A DNA stretch of 64,000 nt from Cryptomeria japonica (lineage: Eukaryota; Streptophyta; Pinopsida; Cupressales; Cupressaceae): assembly GCF_030272615.1 (NCBI RefSeq), contig NC_081415.1, forward strand, positions 602,661,644 through 602,725,643, in the 5' to 3' direction. Positions 1 through 9,225 of this stretch are shown one piece after another. Each line of letters starts with the position of its first letter. The stretch's first letter is position 1. The translations under genes and the position numbers were made by a program. A model generated the notes under the pieces. It saw only the letters and a program-made list of their open reading frames with translations, had not been told where the DNA came from and did no database searches.

Positions 1-429
1 TAATTGAAAATTCATGAGGGAAACTATAAGATAGTGAAGAGAAATACAATCTTGAAAAGTGGGAAGAATGGATCTTGGTTTGGGTGGGGCCAAGTCAGGT
101 GGCTCCTCTAGAGGTTGACAAGATAGAAATCATATTAGGATTTGAAAAAGATCACACTCGTGGAACTTCGTGTGCGAGTGATCGATTGTGGTGTTTAGGT
201 AATGCATTCCAAATAGATACAGTTGCATTACCCAAACACCGCAATCGATCACTCACACACAAAGTTCCACGAGTGTGATCTTTTTCAAATCCTAATATGA
301 TTTCTATCTCATCAACCTCTAGAGGAGCCACCTGACTTGGCCCCACTCAAACCAAGATCCATTCTTCCCACTTTTCAAGATTGTATTTCTCTTCACTATC
401 TTGTAGTTTCCCTCATGAATTTTCAATTA
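1..429. repeat. Long near-perfect inverted repeat (hairpin / foldback element)
   Basis: Bases 1-206 are the reverse complement of 224-429 with only about eight mismatches, all transitions; the spacer is about 17 bases (207-223). The outer ends read TAATTGAAAA and TTTTCAATTA. The left end coincides with the window edge, so a target duplication cannot be checked and the element may be longer. No transposase is visible. It could be a hairpin-type MITE, a foldback element, or a local inverted duplication; a transcript crossing it would fold into a long double-stranded RNA. Confidence 0.9.
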
Positions 430-467
430 TAGTGTAGATTTCTTCACAAAGGACACCACCACATCGT

Positions 468-840
468 CTAGAGTCTATGCTTTAATTTTTTTCTTTGATC
501 CCATGGAGGATAATAGTCCTCTATTTGAGGAAGTGCTTCTTGAATAGTCATGGGGGGGAGAGGTAATTCTTGAAATTGCTCTTCTATTGGGAGATTGTGT
601 ACATAACCTCTTGGTCTTCCGAAAGTTGACAATTATACTTCGAGTCCACCAAATCTTGTTCCACACTATAGAAATTTTTGGATATTGACTTCCAAATATC
701 CCTCGGTGCAAAAGTATCATTCTCATAATAGAAAAAAGGTGCTCCTTGCATGAACACATTGATTTCCTCCAAGCGTGGCCCAATAGGTTTCGCAGGAACT
801 CCAAAACTAGTTAGTCCCTTTGGACATAAATTAGAGACGT
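468..840 (-). pseudogene. Fragment of a DRM-type (domains rearranged) DNA cytosine methyltransferase
   Basis: Two overlapping minus-strand frames together resemble the start of the methyltransferase domain of plant DRM proteins, which carry out RNA-directed de novo DNA methylation in the nucleus. The upstream frame (about 830-610) reads FGVPAKPIG, GAPFFYYEND, APRDIWKSIS and LVDSKYNC. The downstream frame (about 600-470) reads GYVHNLPIEEQF, then LPLPPMTIQEALP and PPWDQRKKLK. In DRM proteins these stretches (PPFFYYENVA..., FVDSKYFC, RGYIHNLPIENRF, LPLPPLTIHEALP) lie consecutively, and YYEN belongs to the motif with the catalytic Glu. A one-base frameshift near 607-615 separates the halves. The fragment ends at a stop at 468-470, close to the inverted repeat at 1-429. 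No other part of the gene is present, so it is a captured or duplicated gene piece, not functional. The assignment rests on remembered motifs. Confidence 0.75.
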
Positions 841-1916
841 CACATCAGACACTCCAGACATTGTTTGTTTGTATTGCATACTATCTATCTATTTATCACC
901 CTTAAACACTTTCCTCTGCCATTCTCCAATTGCTCTCTTCTAGGCAATTGATGAGCTTGTTTCCATGTCATTCAAGATAATGTCTGCTTGCTTTCTTTTA
1001 GGAAATTTGCTTGCAAGAGACTCTTCAACTTGTATGTTCTGCTTTCGTACAAATATAAATTTTAATTCATACTTAGATAATAATTAAATTAAATAAGCAT
1101 TTGTAAAGAAAAAATTTAGTCATTTGATGTTACATATTATCTGACGGAAAGATCCTAGACAATTCTTGGAGAAATGAAACATCATTGATAATCATTTTTT
1201 GCAAATAACACTGAATCAAATAAATTAAAATGTTTAATGCAATTTTTAAAAATAGAACTCGTTCAATGCTTTCATGCACCGATGGCAAAGCCATTTGACC
1301 CACATCATCTCTCGACATTAGAATTCCAACGACAACTAATGAAACGCCCGATAAGGATGCTGTGCATCTGACGACACTCCTCTGTTAGAATTTTATACTT
1401 TGGAGTCAGAATTTTGACGATAGCCCGAGATCGCGATGGTATTCTTTTGGGGAATGAGCATCCATAGTGGCCATCAGAAAGGTTGGAGGTGATGTTAGAA
1501 TTGCGATGACCACAAGGATAGTCAGAACTTCTGACACAAAGTTTTCAATGGCTTTTTTTGTTGGTAGTGCGACAAAATGTGGTCAGAATTCTAACGATTT
1601 GCCATCAAAATCTTGACCCAAATGTACTAGTGTGGAAGAGGAGGATGAAGAAGATGACTGATAAAAGAACTGCACACCTTGCTTCAAAAACTTGCCACCT
1701 TGCTTCAACAACTTGCCACCTTGCTACACTAACTTATAGGCCACGATCCTTTTATGCAGTGTACAAAATGGATACTTCAAAATAATATAATATCTCTTTT
1801 GTTTACTTATAATGTGTCTTATGGTTAACTTTTTACTCTTTACAATGCATGGAAGATCATAATTAAATAAATATAAGAATACAAAATTTACACTATTTAC
1901 ATGGAGAAGCAAATGC
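841..1916. other. Unassigned AT-rich spacer
   Basis: I see no gene here. It holds a short tandem repeat (separate entry) and lies downstream of the integrase end of gypsy-1, where a 3' LTR would be expected; no copy of the sequence upstream of that element's gag was recognised, so the 3' LTR seems lost or too diverged. A minus-strand stretch at about 950-1035 (KFPKRKQAD) could be a further piece of the methyltransferase gene, but I could not support it. Confidence 0.4.
1675..1737. repeat. 21-bp tandem repeat, about 3 copies
   Basis: The unit CACCTTGCTTCAACAACTTG(C) occurs at 1675, 1696 and 1717; the third copy is degenerate. Confidence 0.75.
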
Positions 1917-3150
1917 TTAATGGAAATGTTTGAGGTGAAATTCATTAACTGGGATATTGAGGAATTCTCCATGCATGTCTTGAAGGTCAAATGTGTTGAA
2001 CTCCTTGAAATTAATTATATGAAAAGGTCCCTCCCATAAGCTATGAAACTTTGTATGGTGACTTGGCCTAGTGACCCTCTCATTGTATTCCAAGATGAGG
2101 TCCCCCTCCATGAATCCTAGGTCAAAAATTTTCTTGCCGTCAAACCACCTCTTGATAATTTGTTGGTGATTTTTAAGCAATTCAAAAGTTGCTTCTCTTT
2201 CCTTTTGTACTTCCATGAGTTCTGCTAACCTCACTTTCATTAGCTCATTTTCTTTCACCTTAATAGATTTGAGGAGTTGTAAGGTGGGGATTTCCATTGA
2301 TATGGGGAATAGGGTGTCTTTACCATAAACTAACTTGTATGGAGAACTCTTAAGGATATATTTGGGTGTGATTCAGTCTACCCATAATGCACTCTTCAAG
2401 TGATGGTGCCACTCACTTTTGTACTCAGTCCCAATCCTTTTGATGAGTCTTATCATGTTCTTGTTAGTGGACTCAGCCAAGCCATTCACATGCAGGTAAT
2501 AGTTTGAAGAATTTTTCAGGTAAATACCCTGACTGAGAGAGAATTGGTTCACTCAAGAGCATGTAAATGCTTGCGTGTTATCTGATATTATGGTTTTTGG
2601 CAAGCCATACCAGTATACTAGCTCTTCCAGAAATGCTAGGATTTATGTTTTTGTAGCATTTCTTAGAGGTACAACTTCAGCCCATCTAGTGAAGTAATCA
2701 GTGGCAATGAGGATCCATTTGTGTCCAACCAAGCTTGGCAGATTAACCATTCCTATGAAGTCCAGACCCCACTAGGCAAAGGGCTTTTCAACCACTATTG
2801 GTCTAAGTGACATTGATGCATTCCTATGTCTGCTACTAGAAAATTGGCATTCCTTACATTTCCTTACTAGGGCATGTGCATCTTTAAACATTGAGGGCCA
2901 AAAATATCCAACATGGGTGAATTTAGTGACAATGGTTGGTTCTAAATAGTGACCCATTGTGAGTTCGTCATGGAATTCATACAGGGTCTTATTGGCTTGA
3001 TCTTTGTCCACACAACAGAGTAAGACTCCATCAAAATTTCTTTTGAAAAGCACCCTCTCCACCAAGTAGTTTTTTCTATTTTGCATTCTATAGAACCTCC
3101 AATTTTCAGGGGGAGTATGAGCTAGTAAAATCCCAGTCAACATGAAATTC
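1917..3150 (-). pseudogene. gypsy-1 integrase remnant
   Basis: The N-terminal HHCC zinc-binding region is visible at 3143-2772 (HDELTMGHYL, then CKECQF about 40 residues later), preceding RPIVVEKPFA at the entry to the core. The core (about 2770-2300) is broken by stops and frameshifts. The C-terminal part is open at 2297-1917 and has the typical post-core pattern of plant gypsy integrases: a WFD...F..GDLILEYNER segment, then KFHSLWEGPF and a terminal NEFHLKHFH. It would insert element cDNA into chromosomes; here it is inactive. The element's coding ends at this stop codon. Confidence 0.88.
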
Positions 3151-3239
3151 TTTTGGTCGGCAATCTAGCATGATTCCATTAGCTCAAAAGTGGTCATCAC
3201 GACTTCCTCTAAAGTGGTTTCATCTTCTTGGGGGCTTGA

Positions 3240-4670
3240 CTCCTGCATTATGTATTCATAAAGGCCTTTTCCATGGATTACCTTAGTAGGTTTGATGTTA
3301 ATGTCATACTTTAGGATTTTAGTAATCCATTTTTCTCTTTTTTATGTACCATCACCTTCTATTATATATTCTCAGATAGAAGGATGAGAAACATATATAG
3401 TAGTTTTGTTACGGGCAATGAAATGCTGAAACTTTTTAAGGCCTTTGACAATGGCTTGGGCTTACTTCTTAACAAATTTGTACTTGGCCTCATATTATTT
3501 TAGCATTTTTGAGTGGAAGTCTATTAGATGTTCCCCCTTTTGATTTGCATCCTTCTTAGTTAAAACTACGACCAAGTTGTAGTTGCTGGAAAAGGCATAC
3601 ATTATGAAATTCTTAGACATGTCAGGATTGGAAAGAACTAGGGCTGATGAAATGGTATCTTTGATCTTCTTGAATTCTTCCTTTTCTTCAAAGGTCTACT
3701 TAAAATGTTTGTCTTTCTTGAGCATATTTGTGATAGGTCTCACCATCCGGAAAAAGTTAGAGAAAAAATAGCTAACAAAATTAACCTCGCCCAAGAACGA
3801 TTGAACACCTTTCTTGTTGACAGGAAGGGGGGGCTCTTTTATTGCTTTCACACGATCAGGATCATTTGTGACTCCTACTTTAGACACTACATGAGCCAAT
3901 AATTTCCCTTGTGGGACTCCAAAGATACATTTCTTTGGGTTCAGGGAGATACCAAATTCTAAGCACTTTTGGAAGACTAGCACTAAATGATCAAAATGAT
4001 CTTCTTTGTTTTTTGAGAACACATTCAAATTATCTAAGTAGATAAGGATGATTTTGTTATCAACTCTTAAAAACCCAGATCCATGGCCCTCTGAAAGGTC
4101 ACACCAAAGTTTGACAATCCAAACAACATCTTCTAGTAAGAAAAAATTCCCCACTTGGTGGTGAACGTGGTCTTGTGTTGATCTTATGGCTTGACTAGCA
4201 CTTGGTTATAGCCTAAGAATCCATCTAACATTGAGAACATTTCAGACCGAGTCATAGTGTGCAAAAACTATTCCATTGGTGGTAAGGGGTAGTGATCTTC
4301 AAAGGAGGCTTTATTTAGGTTGCAAAAATCCACACAGAGCTAGATATCTCCATTCTTCTTCTTGACTGGTACCAAATTTGATACCCATGTAATGTGCTTA
4401 ATGGGATAAATGATTTTGGACTCTATTAACTTTTTCAATTCCTATGCCATGAGAGTCTCAATATCTGGATTAATAGGCCTATGCTTTTGTTGGACTGGCT
4501 TGGAACCATCAACAAGTTCAATTTTATGCTGGATGATGTTGGGATTGTAACATTTTAAGTCTATGTATGACCATGTAATCACACCCAGGTATTCATCAAA
4601 AAAGTGACTCAACCTTTCCAACCTTGATCTTTCTCCCATAACCCACTGGCATTTTAGTGTAGTCACTGTT
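3240..4670 (-). pseudogene. gypsy-1 reverse transcriptase and RNase H remnant
   Basis: RT begins near 4670 (QQKHRPINPDIETLM), continues with ITWVSNLVPVKKKNGD, a degenerate CVDFCNLNKA, YPLPPME and SMLDGFLGYNQV, and reaches the catalytic YxDD box, which here reads LIYLDNLNVFSK: the second Asp is Asn. It continues with LNPKKCIFGV and SFLGEVNFVSYF. The following gypsy-type RNase H (about 3700-3240) reads FIMYAFSSNYNLVVVL, then LIDFHSKMLK and WITKILKYDINIKP. There are in-frame stops and at least one frameshift. The altered YLDN box would abolish polymerase activity even without the stops. Confidence 0.9.
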
Positions 4671-4919
4671 GTCGAGGTGAATTTTCCTTGTCATTTTTAG
4701 CATCATCATGATCAAATAGATTCTCAAGGATTATTAGTCCATTCAAGAGTATATTGGATTTCACCTGAATGATTTGATCTCCATAGGCCTCTTTTACCTT
4801 AGGCTATATTTGATCTGCAAATTCACTACAGTATTGGATGAACATGGCAATTTGTTCATCACTTTCAAATACTCTCCAATGGGTTTTGTTTTTCGGAATA
4901 GTCATTCAAACGATCACTC

Positions 4920-5592
4920 AGACTACCTGAGGGTTGGTAAGCAATTCTATAGCAGGGTTGAATTGTGACCCAATAGTGGCCATCCGATCAACAGTTGCAT
5001 TTTCCTTGTGGGGAATCCTCTCGATATTTAAAGCATAAAAGATTTTAATCAAATCCCATATTGTGTGGTGATATGACCTCATGTAGACATTTTTGGAACT
5101 TGAGATCCCTCAAACTTGGTGCACTATTAGTTTAGAGTCTCCTAAGACCTTCAACTATTTAATCCGCATTCGCTCTGCTAAGATCAGACTCTGAATTAGT
5201 CCCTTGTACTCTGCTTCATTTTTTGAGCAAGAAAACTATAGGTGAAAAGATCTTAGGACTTGTTTTCCTTTGGGCGATGTAAGGCAGGTTCCGGCTCCTT
5301 AACCTACTTTGCATCTGGTACCATCAAAGTGCAAGGTCCAGAGAATAGAAGACAACTCCTTATCTAGTGTCTCTTTACTCAATTTGGGAATAATTTGATC
5401 CTCATCAAAAATACAATAAGTCCCAAGACCTGCAGCATGGTAATTGGCATATGGGTCAAAATTTATGAACTCATTAAGGAAGACCTCCTGTTCTGGTGCA
5501 ATTTCACTGGTTATCTCTTTATCCTCTAGAAGATCTACATTTTTCCTTTCCTCATTAGAAATTGAGGTATGGGTTGGTTCAAAGTTGATCAT
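4920..5592 (-). pseudogene. Additional (Tat-type) RNase H located between protease and RT in gypsy-1
   Basis: After an acidic linker (5592-5345) the frame reads WTLHFDGTRCKVG, then SKNEAEYKGLIQSL, LKVLGDSKLIVHQV, YALNIERIPHKENATVDRMA. These give the four expected acidic positions of RNase H: Asp in FDG, Glu in EAEY, Asp in LGDS and Asp in VDRMA. This is the second RNase H type known from Tat/Ogre elements. In those elements it normally sits between the RT-linked RNase H and integrase, as in gypsy-2 of this window (28993-29520). Here it lies before RT, and the normal RNase H is also present after RT. Five internal stops show decay. No reciprocal copy is seen between RT-RNase H and integrase of this element. 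Confidence 0.85.
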
Positions 5593-5736
5593 AGCTTGAT
5601 CAGCTATATGGTCTACATGTAGGGGTTCTGAAAGGAGTTTGATTTTGGCACCATGTTGGGTCTGGAGGATGAGGTGGGACCAATCTAGGGATAGTTAGCC
5701 TCCTATATTAGCATTAAAGTCAAGGGAAAGACAGAG

Positions 5737-6096
5737 TCAAAAAATAGGGGGAATATTAATGACTACTACCTCCTGAGATATAGTGACACTAGGACAAGAA
5801 AACAATGTCAGGGAGAGACTTTTAATAAGACCCATGGTCTGAATGCTGTTTCTATCTAATTGCATGACACTCCTACTTAGAGTTTCATATCTGATTTTTA
5901 AAACCTTGGCAATCTGCTTTGGCATGATGGTTGTGCTAGCATTGGAGTCTATCATGGAATTATGCAACAACTTGTCTCCTAAAATCAGAGTCAAATACAA
6001 TGGATTTGGTTTAGGCTTACTCTCTACTTGAGACCTGGGTGGCTTGGCCTCATTCATTAGTACAACTGATAGGCATGATTGAATCGAGGGAGCCAT
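5737..6096 (-). pseudogene. gypsy-1 aspartic protease remnant
   Basis: An open frame of 119 codons contains KPNPLYLTLILGDKLLHNSM, followed by IDSNASTTIMP, which corresponds to the I-D-S-G-A-S flap-entry motif of gypsy proteases. The catalytic triad is altered from Asp-Ser-Gly to Asp-Ser-Asn. It then runs through VLKIRYETLSRSVMQLD and ends at ININIPP-like residues. It would have cut the gag-pol polyprotein. The frame differs from its neighbours. Confidence 0.85.
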
Positions 6097-6102
6097 ATAT
6101 CT

Positions 6103-6405
6103 TTACTCGTTAACTCGAGAGGAATTTGTGACGTTTCTGGTGACATGTATCTCCACCTCTACCAGAGCTTCTTTTAACCAATTTTTTTGCTTCGGGATGC
6201 TAAGGATATCCCATAGAGAGACATTAGTCGGGGCTTTCTTTAGCTTTTCCACCACCTCCAATATTGACAACACAGGTTCTTTTACTTCTCTTGGCTTATA
6301 GGGGATAAAATCTTTCCTTTCATATGCAGTAGCAACCACAGGTTGTTCAAGAGCCTTTTTTGAGATGAACTTCCCTTGTGCATTTACAAGCTCTCCCTGA
6401 ACCAT
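6103..6405 (-). pseudogene. gypsy-1 gag-protease spacer
   Basis: A 100-codon open stretch between gag and protease, with Lys/Glu-rich sequence (YKPREVKEPVLSILEVVEKL, SLWDILSIPKQKNWLKEAL). The latter resembles the conserved S.WDLL..S..HR..L..AL segment that precedes protease in many plant gypsy polyproteins. No catalytic motif. It ends just upstream of the protease frame. Confidence 0.7.
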
Positions 6406-6548
6406 CTTTTCAACTAAAGGTTGTAGTCTAAGTGTACTTGGGGATCTCCCAAACTTGATGCAATTGCGTCATTTGTGAGTACAACATCTTCATCTTCCAT
6501 CCAAGAAAATAAAGCATGATCCAGGGCTATCTCTACTTTCTGCTCCAT

Positions 6549-7714
6549 CTACATGCCTTGTATTGAAGCGATGGCCACATTGTCCATGCCAAGGGAAGCA
6601 TAAACCATCACATCCAAGGTAGCACCTTGACTTCGTTGATCTGCATGATTTTGTTGCAAATTACCCCTTGGACGGTTTCTTGGAGTATGAGCATTGTTAC
6701 ACGGTAAGCACAAAGAATTTATGTCATCGGCTAGATTATTATGTCCTATGGTTAATTCTTTATTGGTAATAGGATGGAAGGTTTGCAGCAAAGTGGGCTT
6801 TGCAACTATCTCACCATTTATTTGACTCGAAGAAGCTCGGTTGTTCGCATATTGGTTTTTCTGATATGGGGGTCTATTCCCTTAAAAAAAATCTAGAAAA
6901 GAGGTCTAGTAGAGGGGATTTTGGATCTTTTAAGGTTAATGATCTCATTAGAAAAAGATCTTAGTAAAATTTTCATGTCACTGACTTCAATAGCCAAGAC
7001 TAAAGAAGAAGGTGTACTGGCTTATTGGGATCTGGGGTATACATACATGTATTGAGGGGAAAATGTGCTAGTTGCGACAAGCTCGAGAAATTGATTCGAT
7101 ATTTCACGGAAGACTAGCATGAGCGGTCGTGGTGCAAGCTTTCTAGCATCTATTAAATTATTCTCTGCTCAAACAACCATATCATATGCATTTGAGAGAG
7201 TAATGCCTCCAAGAGATTGGATCGTCATGAAAATATTTGAATTGAAATATTTTAAATAGAAGACAAATGCCATATCTGTGGGTGGATAAGCATACAAAGG
7301 TATCCTTTGCCAAGTTCTTTGAAACCTCATATTGAATTCTTTCACTTCTTCATGAGGAGCTCTCTTGATAGTAATCAGTTGTTGCATCAAAGATGACTTA
7401 TCTACCTTATTTGAAAATCTCTTGAAGAAATGATTGCCAAGTTGATCCCAATCAACTATAGAAATGGGTACAAGAGATCTGTACCAATCTAGAGCTCTTC
7501 CTTTAAAAGATGCTCCAAGAAATCTCATAGCTACATTTTTCTCTGTAACATTATGGACCATGCAAACATCAGCCACATCTTGTAGATGTTCCCCCAAGGT
7601 TTTGGAATCTTCACTGGTGAATCTAGGGATGACTTTTAGTGCAGAGGTAGGAATAGGGCCCCATACTATGGGTGGAATGGGAGGAATAAGGAGACTGTTG
7701 CTATTCCAGGTCAT
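6549..7714 (-). pseudogene. gypsy-1 gag remnant
   Basis: The 181-codon frame 7714-7169 carries the retrotransposon gag (capsid) pattern: IPRFTSEDSKTLGEHLQDVA, FLGASFKGRALDWYRSL, DWDQLGNHFFKRFSN, KRAPHEEVKEFNMRFQRTW. Farther down (6791-6549), in another frame, a Cys-x-x-Cys (CLPCNNAH) lies in a basic, Gln-rich stretch and may be the remnant of a zinc knuckle. The protein would form the virus-like particle. At least one frameshift separates the two parts. Confidence 0.85.
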
Positions 7715-9153
7715 GAAATTACTAGGAGGAACTTAAGCCATCACTATAGGAATAGGTGTCACAGGGATAACATGAGAAGTCTAAGAAGAAGCAGTTGTAG
7801 ATGATTGAATGGTCACCAGGGGTAGCAGAAGTAAACTGGAATTTGAAACTATTTGACTCCTAGTAATATGTTTGTGGTTCATAAACCTACTTAGGCTTTA
7901 ACTAAAAATTAGGTACCACCAGGCATGCTAGAAAAAGAACTCTTAACTACTAATTTTGTATTATATGCTAACAACCTTATGGGAAATTCAGTGACGGGGA
8001 ACCTTTGCATGAAGTTCATTGAATAGTCTCTGAGTTTGAAAAACTGACTCTTCATACAATGGGGTGTAGAAAAGGGAGAAAGAATACTCAAAGTCTACAC
8101 TAATTAGGCGATACACCAGAATATTTTTGGAACATTTGAAGCACAAAAAACCCTAGTATTTGCAATTTTAAGGCCCATTCAATAATCTACACGCCCAATA
8201 TAGTTAGAGAAGATAATCAAACAAGGATCATTCAACATAATATGATATACACCATTCATATAAAAAGACAAGTTTTATAACATTGTTTAATCACAGTCTC
8301 ACAACACATATCATAGAAGTTACTAAATTAGAAAATAGCACAAAAGTTAACCAATTAATATTTAAACAAAATAACCATAAAGGCCATAGGCATAGTCTGA
8401 TATGTTTATCATCCACAAAACATAATTAAAATAAAGGCTTGATTCATAGAGCCAAAGTCTAATAATATTTTCTCAAAGTCTAAACCCCCAAACAACTAAA
8501 GCAAGGCCAATAAATAGCACCTAGGCAACTAACAACTACCAGTAGGAAAGCACGAGAAAAAATCCTGCAACCGCTCCCTGTCAAGAATCTCCTTGCATGT
8601 CATCCATAGAGACACATGCAATAAAAAAGTGAAAATGGTCTTTTGATATCATTATGCTAGTTGCATCATGGCAACCTCTGTACTTGCCAAAACAAGAAAC
8701 TTGCGATGCCAACAACATTCAAGCTCACAAATCGATGAAGGGACACATGACAACTCGGAGGAGACTCAAAGTCAAGCACAAAAGGAGGACCAAGAAAAGA
8801 AGGGTGGAGGTGCCAAGTGCCATTACTAATGCATGAAGAATGGTGGGGTCAGGGACACTCACACCAAAGGAAAGACCTGCACCACGTGGCAACTCCATGC
8901 TTTCTCAACACAAGGGGAGAAGGGTTCTTAGAGAAGCATCCTGACACCATGTGGCATGCACAAACAAAAGGAAGAGTAGATCGAAAAGAGAAAGGGGGAT
9001 TAAAAACACTTAACCAAAATGCCACCCTATGAACAACTTTGAAAGAACATTAACAGGCAACAATGTGAAAAATGACACTGTACACTCAAAACTCAAAAAT
9101 CTCCAAAACTCAACAAGATCCCCTTGCGAATATACACCATTTTTAGGTTTTCT
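7715..9153 (-). other. Probable 5' leader/LTR region of gypsy-1, boundaries unresolved
   Basis: No coding features. It lies upstream of gypsy-1 gag on the minus strand, where leader and 5' LTR belong. A primer-binding site and TG...CA ends could not be fixed. Part of 8600-9150 may instead be what remains of element G's 3' end, because G's final polypurine tract sits at 9154-9167 and no copy of G's LTR (48980-49729) is found to its left. Confidence 0.35.
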
Positions 9154-9167
9154 CTCTCCCCCTTTGA
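9154..9167 (-). promoter_or_regulatory. Polypurine tract of element G
   Basis: On the minus strand TCAAAGGGGGAGAG, immediately after the end of the second ORF. Element C has the related GGCAAAGGGGGAGAGG at 42023-42038 in the same place, so this is probably the first of several tracts. Confidence 0.7.
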
Positions 9168-9225
9168 TAACAATTCCAAATATAGGAATCCACCAAAATT
9201 TATATATAGGTGTGTACACAGTTAC

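Larger units (their letters stand above)
1917..7714 (-). mobile_element. Degenerate Ty3/gypsy element, gypsy-1 (internal region)
   Basis: Reading on the minus strand the order is gag (7714-6549), spacer, protease (6096-5737), an additional RNase H (5592-4920), reverse transcriptase (4670-3700), the usual RNase H (3700-3240) and integrase (3150-1917). The domains lie in several different frames with many stops, so it is long dead. The RNase H placed before RT is not the usual gypsy order. LTRs could not be paired: the 5' LTR and leader probably lie in 7715-9150, and no 3' copy is recognisable below 1917. Confidence 0.88.
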
